Assembly: GCF_014529535.1 (NCBI RefSeq)
Contig: NW_023503493.1
Span: 17,702,001 to 17,766,000 of the forward strand
Direction: 5' to 3'
Length of the DNA stretch: 64,000 nucleotides
From: Bradysia coprophila
Taxonomy: Eukaryota > Arthropoda > Insecta > Diptera > Sciaridae
The position numbers were made by a program, and so were the translations under genes. Under the pieces are notes generated by a model. That model had not been told where the DNA came from, made no database searches, and saw only the letters and a program-made list of their open reading frames with translations. Of the stretch, positions 38,691 to 49,860 are shown in pieces (position 1 is the stretch's first letter; each line of letters starts with the position of its first letter).

Positions 38691-39475
38691 TTCAAAAGAG
38701 TCCCTCAGATTTCATTCGTTCCTGCAGACACCTGCAGACTTAAGAAACACCTATCTGTCCTATCGATAGATGAAATGTATAACTTCAAACGCATATTGCT
38801 TCCCAGTTGAACTCGGCTTAATCTAATGCACTGATCCTTCTTAACGACATTTAGGAGAACGGAACATTGATAAAGTGTGTGCTATGTTGACCCGAGCCGA
38901 AGCCAATGTTTTATTTATTTATTTATTACCAACTGGTCTGTACCTTAAAGACGTGACAATGGAAATCCAAGTGTCGGATATGCAAACAGCAGCTGACTTG
39001 TGAGCCTTGTGAGGCTCACATGTGTAACACACTGTACATCTTACTATTATTCAAAAACGCGTCAGAAAGAGTTTTCAACGAAAGAGTCGCACACACATTT
39101 CACTACACGCAAGGGGGTGTTCACTAGAACTATTTGAGCTTATCATAAATATCAATATAATTAATTTTACGTAAATAATAATCACATTATCTCGTTTTCA
39201 TATCATCGAGATAATTATCTCAATTTTGCTATTGTTAATTTTCTCAGAAGTATCATCAGGTAGAGAACTCGAATCATTTTTCTAACTTCAAATTTCGCTA
39301 TATTTTATAAATCATACAAACATTATTTCTTTTGTTTTATAGTTTCTCAGTGCTTCCTTAACAACTACAAAATAATTGGGTAAAACTAACTTTAGTGGCT
39401 TGACTTTGCGCACATTGATGCACCCACATTTCATTTCTAAAATTAAAATGAAAAATAAAAAATTTAGAAAAATGC

Positions 39476-39543
39476 TCGAGACGTGAATCGAACCCGTGCT
39501 CTCATGTACACAAAGCGCTCACTTAACCAACTATGTAAACGGG
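39476..39543 (-). repeat. tRNA-like module (minus strand), degenerate
   Basis: On the minus strand: TAGTTGGTTAAGTG (A-box-like) and GGTTCGATTC (B box) with T-loop spacing, and a T-run shortly after. The acceptor stem does not pair, so it is not a functional tRNA; likely a SINE head or tRNA pseudogene. Confidence 0.5.
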
Positions 39544-39853
39544 GCATACGAGTATGCAAGGAAGTATCAAAACATAAAAAAGTTGATAAAAAAAATCATT
39601 TGATTCAGTTGTTTAGTTCTAATTCTTTCGTGCAATACATCTGACAAATACAACTACAAAGTAAACAAAAATGACTCGGTGTTAACAACATTCATTGTAA
39701 CAATGGGTCCAATCATTGTATACTCGTTGTACGCGTTTCAACAAATATACACAATCAATTTGACAAAACTCTCCAATTGCGCCATCTCTGTGATCTATCG
39801 AAAGTTATTGAATTTCTTTAACACGGTGAAAGTATGATAAATTATATTAGAAC

Positions 39854-39924
39854 TGGTGGCGTAGTGACAAAGTGTCAGACTTCTAATCGAGGTGTACAGG
39901 GTTCAAATCCCGTACTTGCCACCA
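39854..39924 (+). repeat. tRNA-Arg(TCT)-like SINE head
   Basis: GGTGGCGTAGTGAC (A box), anticodon loop CTTCTAA (anticodon TCT), GGTTCAAATCC (B box), and GGTGGC...GCCACC acceptor pairing with an encoded final A. The anticodon and T stems are mispaired, so a tRNA pseudogene or tRNA-derived SINE is more likely than a working tRNA. AAATCACT repeats follow it, ending in a T-rich tract near 40055. Confidence 0.6.
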
Positions 39925-40780
39925 GATTCTCCGAGTCTACCCAGCTCGGATATCTTAATTAAATCACTAAATCATTAAATCACTAAATTTGTATTCTAAG
40001 TCTGATACGTATCGGACTGTAGAGTACAACACTCATATGCTAGAGTATTAGAAGATTTTTTTTTTTATTTACCCAGATCAATAATCATTTCTACCGGTAC
40101 TACAGGTCTTATTTTATAGATTTTTTGAAGTTTCCTGATGATCTAAATTTATGAGCGCAAAACACTCTGACTGGAATTGAGCTTTCATCAAAAGATTCCC
40201 CGCCAATAGATTAAATCGGGGTTTACTCTGACGCTAGAACTGTATCTGATTGAGTGGACTGCCTTCGCTCGGGATACCTCGTCAAACTAGTTAATTAAGT
40301 TATTCATCACACAACTTGTTAATTTATTGATGGTTCTATTTAGTTCAATTAGTGTATGTAATTCTTGATGCAATTATCCTGTCGATAAAGTAAAATTGCA
40401 ATGATATCGAGTCATTAATGTTGAGTTTACTCAGTAATTATCCTTGCAGGTTTCTCTCGAATATCACTGGTCAATAAGACAATATTATCAAAAAAATATC
40501 TCATACGTTGTAGAAAATATCAAACAAAAGATAAGATAATATAACATTTAAATGAAAATTTAACAGTGAACACCCCCTCGACTACACGTCGTTGAGTGAA
40601 ATCAATATTTTAATTAACTTATTACATAGCCAAATCATTAATTAACGCTGGGCTATTACGGGGAAATATTATGCTTGTATTTCATATAACTACGTATAGA
40701 CAAAAGCAATTAGTTTTCTGTCAAGTTTCCGTACTATGTGAATCGGTACTGCAAATTTCGTTCTCCAGATAGTTAAAGTA

Positions 40781-42062
40781 ATGTTTCCGAGGAAGTACTT
40801 GACATTGTTTTACAAAATTTATTTGCTTTGTTTGAATGTTACTGGCTTCTGGCCGTTCGATTTTGATCCTCGATTGAAGATATTTAAATTCAATGCACTT
40901 TACATGATCCCACCATTCGTATTCGTGCCTTACATCGCGTTAAATTATATCCTCTGTATGAACGTTTTACTGGACTCCGTCAAAGTTTTATTCAAAAATA
41001 TTGTGCTAAAAATGATTTCAAATTTCTATGTTACATCTAATGTTCTAAATGTAACTTTTATTTACTTTACGCAAACTTTCCAGTGGAAGAAGATACAGAG
41101 ATTAGTTAATCGAGCTATTAATCTTCATGTCAATTTGTGCGGATGCATGTCGTGGAGTGATACGTACTACCTACCACATTTAATCAAATTTACAATCAAA
41201 TCAGTTGTGTTTTCTGCTACATTAGTCGCCTATTTGATTGTCAGTATGACTCTGATTGCACCAGATGCGATAACATTTTACACGATGCCCGGATTTGTTA
41301 TACCAATTTTGGTAAATAAATTTTACCCGGATATTCATTACGGAGGCATGCTTTTGGCTGAATTTTATTTCCTTCGCATTAACGATGACCTAAGACGAAT
41401 TTTGCTCAATGTTACAACGGATGACAAAGAATCAGTCGATCAGTTCGACACACTGGCCATCAATTACATTGAACTTATAGAAGTTGTCAACGAGTTCAAT
41501 AAAATCATATCGCTTCGGCTTGTCCTTTGGATAATATTGGGCCTATTCAATTTGCTAATTCATTTATTTATGGAATATGCTTTCATTTGCATACCCATTC
41601 GGTACGGTCATTCACTGAATGTAGTTATATCTGCATCGGGTGTAATAGTTTTGTTATATCAGTTTTTGGAATTTTGGCTCACATCATCGATTTGTACATC
41701 AGTTTTGAGGAGGGTGGACAAAACTGAAACGATTCTATCCTCTGTTTATGTGCAACAAAGGAATGATGGAACATTTGTAAAAAGTGTAAACTTTCATGAC
41801 CTTTTTACAATTTTAAAATCATTCTAATTGAAAGGTCGATTTATTTAGGTTGACTTGTTCCTGAATCGGATAAGACATCATAATTTTCAAATATCGGGCT
41901 GTGGATTATTTTCATTGGACCTAACGTTTCTGTACTCTGTAACGTCCAACCCTTGAAATTTATTGAAATAAAATCTAAATTCTCAACATTTTCTTTCAGG
42001 TCGTTTGCAGTTCAACATCGTATTTGATCATTTTGATACAATATGAGTTGGCAATGATGTAG
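40781..42062 (+). CDS. Gustatory receptor (7tm_7 family)
   Basis: Three exons: 40781-41785, 41849-41938, 42000-42062 (stop TAG), 385 aa, the typical Gr length. Seven hydrophobic segments run through exon 1, with charged loops between them. The C-terminal signature is split as in insect Gr genes: exon 2 encodes NFQISGCGLFSLDLTFLYS and exon 3 SSTSYLIILIQYELAMM, matching the family ending 'TACGxFxLDxxLL..I.GAxxTYLVILIQF'. Both last introns are phase 0, also usual. A donor nine bases earlier (41777) is an alternative end for exon 1. Grs are inverted seven-helix ligand-gated cation channels for tastants. The ligand cannot be inferred. AATAAA occurs at 42073 and 42095. Confidence 0.9.
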
Positions 42063-43174
42063 AGCTCTGATCAATAAATGATATGAAATGACGAAATAAA
42101 ATCTTTCATTAACGATACGCAACATTATTTTCTGTCGCAGATGAGAATCGTGTTTAGATTAGACTGCAGTTCATTCGCTAATTTTTTTTGCTACAAAATA
42201 ATATTTTGTCAGACTTTTGTCTTATTGGTGAATGTTTTGCGAAAATACGAAAACAGAAATTTTATTTTATGTTCTTGTTATTAACTCGAAATGACTGATG
42301 ACGATATCGAGTGCACGACATTTGTATTCAAAATTGTAAATATTAACCGAACGGTGTGGTCACTGTACCAAAATCGGTTAGGTCGTTAGCCTTATTCATT
42401 ATACAAACAACCGTAAATGCCTTCATAGACCTCGCTAAAAACACAAAAATTGTGGATTTTTTTTGCATTTATCGCAATAAAAGCATTTTTGTGAAATGTG
42501 ACTACTGTCAAACCTCTATAAGTTGACCACATAAAAGCGAATTTAACAAGTGAATTTCGAAATTACCACAGAATAGACTAAAATCATCGAAGTTATTCTC
42601 TTCAAGTGAAGAGTGCAAATAGCCTAAGATAAGCTATTCATTTTTGAAGCAATTGGGACGTGGTTTCGATTTTACAGAATTTTAATATTCAAGCTTTCAA
42701 TTATACAATTATACAAACTTCTTCAGGTAACTAAACTTGTGATACGCTACTTACATCCGGTTGCAAACAGTCTATGAAACACTATTTGCACCCATAGAGT
42801 CTTGCAACACTTCATTTCTTCTTGCCAGACATTTGTGTGTTGGCTGCTAGATTCCTCATTACCACTTGGGTCTTCCTTGTACAAACTGTCCTAGTAATGG
42901 GATGTCTCGTCAGAAGCAATTTGATTCTTCCTTGAACAAAGTCAGAGGGATTCTTTTGAAAATCCACCTATCAAAATCGGACCCATTTCATCTGGGATTG
43001 ATATATACATGGTTTGTAAGGACTTTGCCAGTAGACCTTAAAACCGAAGTTGGAAAAATAGTGTTTTTTATCCGAATTTTTTGGCCGTTATAAATGATCG
43101 TTCCGGGTGAGATTGGGCTCGTTGGAAAGCTGAGCTTAAGTACTTTCGGATCATGCCTAGTTTGATTAGATTCA

Positions 43175-43560
43175 TTGATATATGTTTGCAAAAATTTGCA
43201 AGAAAAATTTGCAAAATCTGTGTGAACTTTATAAAGTGTCTATAGACAGGGGTGGGCTGGTACTGATGACGCTTAATGTGAACCTAACATGCTAGTTGTA
43301 ACATACATTGTCTAAGCTTTCCGTTGATACCTCATTTGTAGTGCTGGTGATTGCTGACATAACAGAACTTTATGTTAGTACAACCGCTACTCGTAAAACT
43401 CGCCAGCAATCACCAGCACTGCAAATGGGGTATCAATGAAAAGCTTAGACAATGTATGTTACGACTAGCATCTTAGGTTCACATTAAGCATCAGCTCAGA
43501 CCTGTCTAAAGTTCACACAGACTTTGAAAAAAATTTCTTGCAAATTTTTGCAAATATATG
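43175..43560. repeat. Inner hairpin with about 160-bp arms
   Basis: CACTAAAGTTC-type ends; the arms pair TTAATGTGAACCTAACATGC with GCATCTTAGGTTCACATTAA, and GTAGTGCTGGTGATTGCTG with CAGCAATCACCAGCACTGC. Confidence 0.7.
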
Positions 43561-43945
43561 GGTAGTTCCAGGGTTAGTTGCGTTACAAATTTCGTTATCT
43601 GTAAGTCATAAAGTTAATTGTGTTGGCTATGTTTTGCGGTAACAAATCAGTCTATAAATTTTCTAATACTCAGGAGACACACTGCTTTCATACCAACAAG
43701 AATTGGAATTTTTAGCCTGCGAAGTGTGACTTGTGTGATCGCAAAAGTCTGCGGTTAGTTGCGTTACACGTTTGTGACTTTTCGAAATATTTTCACCAAA
43801 TAAAAACTGATTTCGGTAAACGTTTTTTTCCCTGAAAGCTATGGTCAAGACGCGCAGTTTAAGCCCAATATCAGGTTGGTAACCCAAAATTTGGGGGAGA
43901 TATGTCTAAAAAAGTGATATTTTTCGGAGGTCATTAATATTAATG

Positions 43946-44054
43946 ACATTTTCTGTGGAGTAACAACCACCAATTGTGAAAAAAAAAATTCTGGCTATTA
44001 TAATAGCCAGAATTTTTTTTTCACAATTGGTGGTTGTTACTCCACAGAAAATGT
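43946..44054. repeat. Nearly perfect 109-bp palindrome
   Basis: ACATTTTCTGTGGAGTAACA onward pairs with its complement with almost no spacer, centred on TATTATAATA near 44000. Would extrude as a cruciform. Confidence 0.85.
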
Positions 44055-45578
44055 TGCTTTGGCTTAAAAACGGTTAAAAAAATGGTTACAAAATTTTTCG
44101 AGATAACCTCGACGAGTTAAAATTCGAGGATGACTTTTATCACCACTAGGAAGCTGTTTTCACCGACTTTACTCACCCAACTAACCTGATCGAGCCAAAG
44201 TTATTTTTCTTGTGAAGTCATATGCTGTAGCTTTCGAATGACACCGATCTTCAGTTTTTATATGAAAAAATGTAATTTTGGCAACGTTTGGGTCGAAGTG
44301 ATTTTACCTTACTTCAAAGCAGAATGAACCAAAAATCTTCAAAAAAAAATTAATTTCGTGTCATTTGGAATTATAGTGTTCATATCTACAGGAAAACAAA
44401 TTTACAAAAATCTCCCCGAGACCGCATTTTACAATGAACTCATATTGGTGTCAAACTACGCGTCTTGTCAATAGCTTTCAGCAAAAAAAAAGTTTAGTGA
44501 AATCGGTTCAGGTTTCGCGAAATAAACTAGAATTTTCAAAAATTTGCTGAAAACAAGCATACATTTTTATGGTGGTATATCCCCGAGATTATTGGCCACC
44601 GACCTAATATGGGGCATAAACGACGCGTCTGGTCAACAGCTTTCAAAGAAAAAAAAAGTTTGCCGAAATCGCATTTGAATTGGTGAAAATATTTCGAACA
44701 GTCACAAATTAGCTGGAATTACCCATATATCAATGAATCTAATCAAACTAGGCATGACCCGAAAGTACTTGAGCTCAGCTTTCCAACGAGCCCACTCTCA
44801 CCCGGAACGATCATTTATAACGGCCTAAAATTTCGGATAAAAAACACTATTTTTCCAACTTCGGAGATCTTCCACCAGCAACCAGGTGTGGCTCGAGACT
44901 GTGTGAGGCCTGTTTTGAGGTCTACTGGCAAAGACCTTTCAAACCATGTATATATCCATCCCAGACGAAATGGGTCCGATTTTGATAGGTGGATTTTCAA
45001 AAGAACCCCTCTCATCCATTTTCCGACAATTAGGTGCAAATGACGTAACTATTTGTACCCTGGTGTAATAGTGTATTTTATTATGCTATTTGCACCCGGG
45101 ATGAAATAACAACTACGTAAAATCATGAATATTTTACTTTAGTTCTAAATGTTCTAGTATCCGTATTTAACCATTTATCGGGAAGCTCTGACTTATAGAC
45201 GCTTTACAGCACATTTTTACGATCAGGTGTCATCTCAAAAGTTCAAAAATCTCGAAAGTTTTATTTTTACAGTAATGTCCGAAAGAAAGTCATTAACTCT
45301 ACGTAAAGTGACCTTATTTTGCTGAAGTAACAGCAAAACCGTCCCGTTGAATCACGAAAACTTTCACTCTTCATTCGAATGAAAGGGAAGTCTTTGATTG
45401 GAAATCAATTATGCACAACTCGATTTGCATATTAGATTTGACTGTCAAAAGGATAAGAACCTTTCTCATTGCGTACAAAATCAATTTCAATTCTTTTTTT
45501 CAGTTACAGTCAGTCCACCCGTTCACACATAACTTTCATTTTCACTGTGAAACGTTGTGATAAAGAATATCGAAGAGA

Positions 45579-48375
45579 ATGTACTTTCTGGTCGTAGTTT
45601 TGTGTTTTGCTTTTATATTGAGGTAAAATCGAATGATACCTAGAACCGAACCCCATAAATTTATTTTGGATATGATGTCGATTCATCGTCGGTATTTAAT
45701 TTGGACGCAAACGAATTTTTCAGATCGACAGCAATCACTAAAAATATGTTGCAAGCGGAAAATATTTTGGAAAACATTGAAACCCTAACCATTGACCTGA
45801 TGTACAAAACTAGAGGTCACCATTGTTACGCATTAGTGACCGACAAAATGTATCAATCAATTCTGTCGGCCAGCCTGTTTAAAGCCGTAGGCCAATCGAC
45901 CTATTTTATAATACTAGTCCCCGACTTTGCCGATACCCTAAGACCTGAACCGATTTTTCTACATTCATTGATGCAGGCCCAACGGTCAGGCTGTCAAACA
46001 TTTCTCATCTATCTCGCAAATGGCATACAGATGGAACGGTTTTTGCGATTTGTCGATGAGTTAGTAGGAAATTGTTGACTTACATTTTTCCTTTTCAACG
46101 AGTCTCCCAATTTTTTTGAAGGTTTCGTATTTTGGACACTCGTTCGAAGTTTGTTCTCCTTCATGACTATCGGCTATTCTCGAAAAGATTGCATTATCTA
46201 TGGAGGAGGATAGTCAACGTGATATTTGTGAAAGAGAATGACAACAGTCGTCGTGGAAACTTAAGCACAGGCACTTGGTTTGAATTGACTACGGTTCCAT
46301 TTCCGCTACCGATAAAGGAAGTGTATGTGGATAAAAAATTAGATTCATGGCGTTCGGGAAGGTATCAAAGAGGAGTAAAGCTGTTTGAAAATAAATTGAC
46401 CAATCTAAACAGTACGTCCAAAGGTCTTTTTGTTGTAATGGGCGCTTTCTTGTTACATTTCTAGAGTTTCAGATGAGAAATTGAAAGCTGTAGTTTTTAA
46501 GCACACACCGGGTGTAAGTGGAGGCTCTGAAAATCATAGTGGCGTTGAAGTTGAGGTGAAACAATTACTATTACGATCAAATTCTCTTCATTTGTCTAAT
46601 AATTTCTTAAGCGAGTCCAGTGAAAGTACTTATGTCGTTGAATTTTCCCCAGTAGATTTTGAATACAATGGCAAAGACAATGAACTTCTCACTACAGTTT
46701 TACGAAAGTACTGACTCAGACACAGCAAAATGGGGAAGATTGGAAAGCAATGGAAGTGCGAGTGGTCTCTTAGGGGAAATGGTAACTATTAACGTTGCTC
46801 ACAAGTTCACATCACCTCGATAACGCTCTTTGTAATAAGATAAACCGACACGCTGACTTCGGGATAGCAGATCTTCACTATACTCCTCATCATCTAAATA
46901 TTATGGACTTAAGTGTCCCATACACTAGTCAATGCTTGACATTTTTGACACCAGAATCATTAACCGATAACTCGTGGAAAACGCTCATTTTACCCTTCAG
47001 GTATGTGAATACGAAGGTAGTTGCATTTAAGTGGAATTTCTCTTACAAAAAAAATAATCTTTAACCAGCGGTGGTATGTGGCTCGGAGTTCTTTTCTTCC
47101 TGTTTTCTGTGGGTTTTGTATTTTACATTCTGGGACAGATTCACATAAGACTACGGCGTAAAGAAGTTTTGATAAAACGGAAAAAGTATGTGAGAACGAC
47201 AAAACGTATCAAACGGACATCCACCACCAGCGAAACCATATCTATACAAATTAAAATATTACCGAAAAGGGTAGAACATTTATTGGATTTTGGCTGGAGC
47301 TGTTTGTTTACTTAATATAATCTTACGTTGCAGACAAGACCGACAGTTTCGCACAAGGACATCTTCGAAAGTTTTGGCAACTGCATACTCTACACGTACA
47401 GCATGTTATTAGTGGTGTCCTTGCCGAGGTTTCCAAAAAGTTGGTCTATTCGCGTTCTGACCGGGTGGTACTGGATTTATTGTATACTTGTTGTGGTAAG
47501 AAATGTGCACTTCAGGGGCTTCACCAAAAACAAAAATATTACGCAGGAAAGACATAATCTTTTTGTGTTCAATCTAATCTAGGTCGCTTACAGAGCCTCA
47601 CTAACAGCCATTTTAGCCCGATCCGCGCCCAGGTAGGTGAATCTCAATGTCAATGTATGACGACAAGTGTCTTCACATCAACTGCCTAATTTTCAGAGTT
47701 ACTATCGACACTCTACAGCAACTCGCCGAAAGTCCAATTGGTTGTGGAGCATGGGGTGCACAGAATAAACAATTTTTTTTAGAATCACTCGACGAAGCTG
47801 GCCAGAAGATTGGAGCCAAATTAGAGGATGTGAATGACATGATGGAAGCGGTAAAGTTGTAGCATTTATAAAATGAAGAAACTTGCTACCGAGACCGCAT
47901 TCTGAGGTTTGTATTAATGAAATTCCAGATTGAGCGTGTAGCGAGAGGAAAGTATGCGTACTACGAAAACGAAAACACCTTGAAAGAGATTCGGTCCAAA
48001 CGTAATACCCAATTAGATCCCCATCCCATGCATATAATGAAAGAGTGTGCGGTCAATATGCCTATATCGATAGGATTGGAAAAGAATTCGGCAATCAAGC
48101 CACGTTTTGACAATTTATTGCGTCGACTAATTGAAGCGGGACTGGTCAGTAAATGGTTATCAGAAGCGGTGCGAAACTACGAGCACAGTGAAGAGGAGAC
48201 GGCAGAGGCGTTGATGGATTTAAAGAAAATGTACGGAGCTTTTGTGGCACTAGGAATTGGATATTTTATCTCGGTTATGGCTTTATTGGGAGAAATTATT
48301 TATTGGAAGTGTGTGGTGGTGAAAAGTCCGCTGTATGATGAGTATGCGCTGTACAAATTGTATGAAAAATCTTAG
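45579..48375 (+). CDS. Ionotropic receptor (IR), Ir21a-like, with one frame break
   Basis: Ten exons: 45579-45622, 45724-46059, 46122-46411, 46473-46781, 46840-47000, 47069-47270, 47334-47495, 47583-47632, 47697-47850, 47929-48375; about 717 aa. Signal peptide MYFLVVVLCFAFILR. After a long N-terminal region come the S1 half (LKAVVFKHTPG; ADFGIADLHYTPHHLNIMDLS), M1 (WLGVLFFLFSVGFVFYILG), pore/M2, M3 (YWIYCILVVVAYRASLTAIL), S2 (PRVTIDTLQQLAESPIGCGA; VARGKYAYYENE; NMPISIGLEKNSAIKPR) and M4 (GAFVALGIGYFISVMALLGE). The S2 wording resembles Drosophila Ir21a, a cool-sensing receptor, but that is from memory of the family. Exon 4 changes frame by one base near 46700-46730 (TVLRKY then TDSDTAKWGRL): a true lesion or a sequencing error. 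All other junctions are GT-AG and in phase. Confidence 0.85.
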
Positions 48376-48569
48376 TGAAAGTAAATGATTTTTCAAGTAT
48401 TAAAAAGACAAAGAAAAACTGAAAATTTACTCACTTTTCCTTGCACTCCTTAACTTAAATCGGTTTAGTGAGCTGACAAGAGATTGTCCCTATTCCGAGA
48501 CTGTAATGAAAATCTAAGATAGAGAGAATGTTAAAGTTCTAAATTTTGTTCTTAAAAGGTGATCTTGTT

Positions 48570-49390
48570 ATATGTGCCTAGAAAGGTATTCGACCCTAGA
48601 AGCCAAAACCACTTTCAAAAAAATTCTTCGAAGTTTGTGTGGTTGGTAAAAGGTGATCAAAAACCGAAAACTTGCACTTTTCTTACAAAAATTACTCCTG
48701 TTACACGAGCCGAACAGGGTCGTGTGGGATGTCATTAGAAAGGTAATCATACGTACAGCCGAATAGGGACTTATTGTGTTTAAAATTCATCGACACTGAA
48801 ATATGTGCAGTTAAAGTTTTCAACCGAAGACTTACACTGTTCTTACTGAAATTTCTCGAGGTACACAAAACATACTTGGTCGTGTGGGGTATCATTTGAA
48901 AGGTAATTTAATGTGCTTTTGGGCCAAATAGGGTCTTCTGTGGTTTGGATGCATCTACGATGAAATAGAAGTTGAAATGTTTAGGTGTACATATTTCATC
49001 ATAGATGCAAACAAACTTTATAAGACCCCATTTGGCCCAAAAGCACATTATATTACCTGTCAAATGATACCCCACACAACCATGTACGTTTTGTGTACCT
49101 CGAGAAATTTCAGTAAGAACAGTGTAAGTCTTCGGTTGAAAACTTCAACTGCACATATTTCGGTGTGGATAGTACATGTGATTACCTTTCTAATGACACC
49201 CCACACGACCCTGTACAGCTCGTGTAACAGGAGAAATTTATGTAAGAAAAGTGCAAGTTTTCGGTTTTTGATCATCTTTCACCAGCCACAAAAACTTCGA
49301 AGAATTTTTTTTGAAAGTGGTTTTGGCTTCTAGGGTCGAATACCTTTCTAGGTACATATAAAAAAGTCCACTGGAAAATACGTCTCGATA
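48570..49390. mobile_element. Foldback element with about 400-bp arms
   Basis: The left arm from CCTAGAAAGGTATTCGACCC to about 48960 is the inverted copy of about 48990 to GGTCGAATACCTTTCTAGG near 49365. Between them lies AGAAGTTGAAATGTTTAGGT. Single-arm copies occur at 37945-38690 and 23570-23770. The ORFs here are arm translations. Confidence 0.75.
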
Positions 49391-49860
49391 CAGGATTCAC
49401 AAAAATTTACTTGCTGTGCCCTTCGAAAGGGTAGAAAAGAGGGTAGAAATACCTTTTTGGTAATTAGTAAATGAGATTACGAGCGAAGCGAGCAACACAT
49501 CGTGTTTGGAAAACCACTATTTACTAACGTGTTAGCAACCGCTTTTATCAACTGTAACGTCAAAGTCACCACATTCCCTTACATCGCCCAACCAACTAAA
49601 CTGAATTAAAATAAAAACTGTTTCCAGCTGTTGTTTGTATAATTAATATAATTTATTCAGAGATTCTCTCGGTTCATCAGTTAGGTATTTAGGTTCAAGT
49701 ATTAATTCTAAACGAAAAAAAAATAAAATAAAAATTTCTCAAAAAAAAACGAAAATAGAGCAAATATTTGTGCCGAGCATTTTAAATAATTTTTCTTTAA
49801 ATAAATCAATCTGAAGATAGCGTAACGTTCAATAATTATCATTTCTCTATCGATCACAAG
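49391..49860. other. 3' flank of AKAP10, no feature
   Basis: AT-rich. A TTTATT on the plus strand near 49650 supplies an AATAAA for the minus-strand gene. Confidence 0.5.

Larger units (their letters stand above)
39110..40580. mobile_element. hAT-like non-autonomous element carrying tRNA-like modules
   Basis: Ends CAAGGGGGTGTTCACT and (inverted) CGAGGGGGTGTTCACT, with identical 8-bp flanks ACTACACG (39102-39109, 40581-40588). The 1.47-kb interior has no transposase but holds two tRNA-like stretches on opposite strands. Ends 200 bp upstream of the gustatory receptor start codon. Confidence 0.83.
42895..45040. mobile_element. Large foldback element, about 2.1 kb
   Basis: The left arm (about 42950-43195) and right arm (about 44730-45010) are inverted copies; for example CTATCAAAATCGGACCCATT and GATCATTCCGG-like strings occur in both orientations. 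The right arm carries about 60 bp absent from the left. The spacer holds two further palindromes (43175-43560 and 43946-44054). No transposase ORF. Confidence 0.7.

Noticed and set aside
39854-39924. Functional tRNA-Arg gene
   Set aside because: Anticodon and T stems are mispaired and there is no clean terminator; called a SINE head instead.
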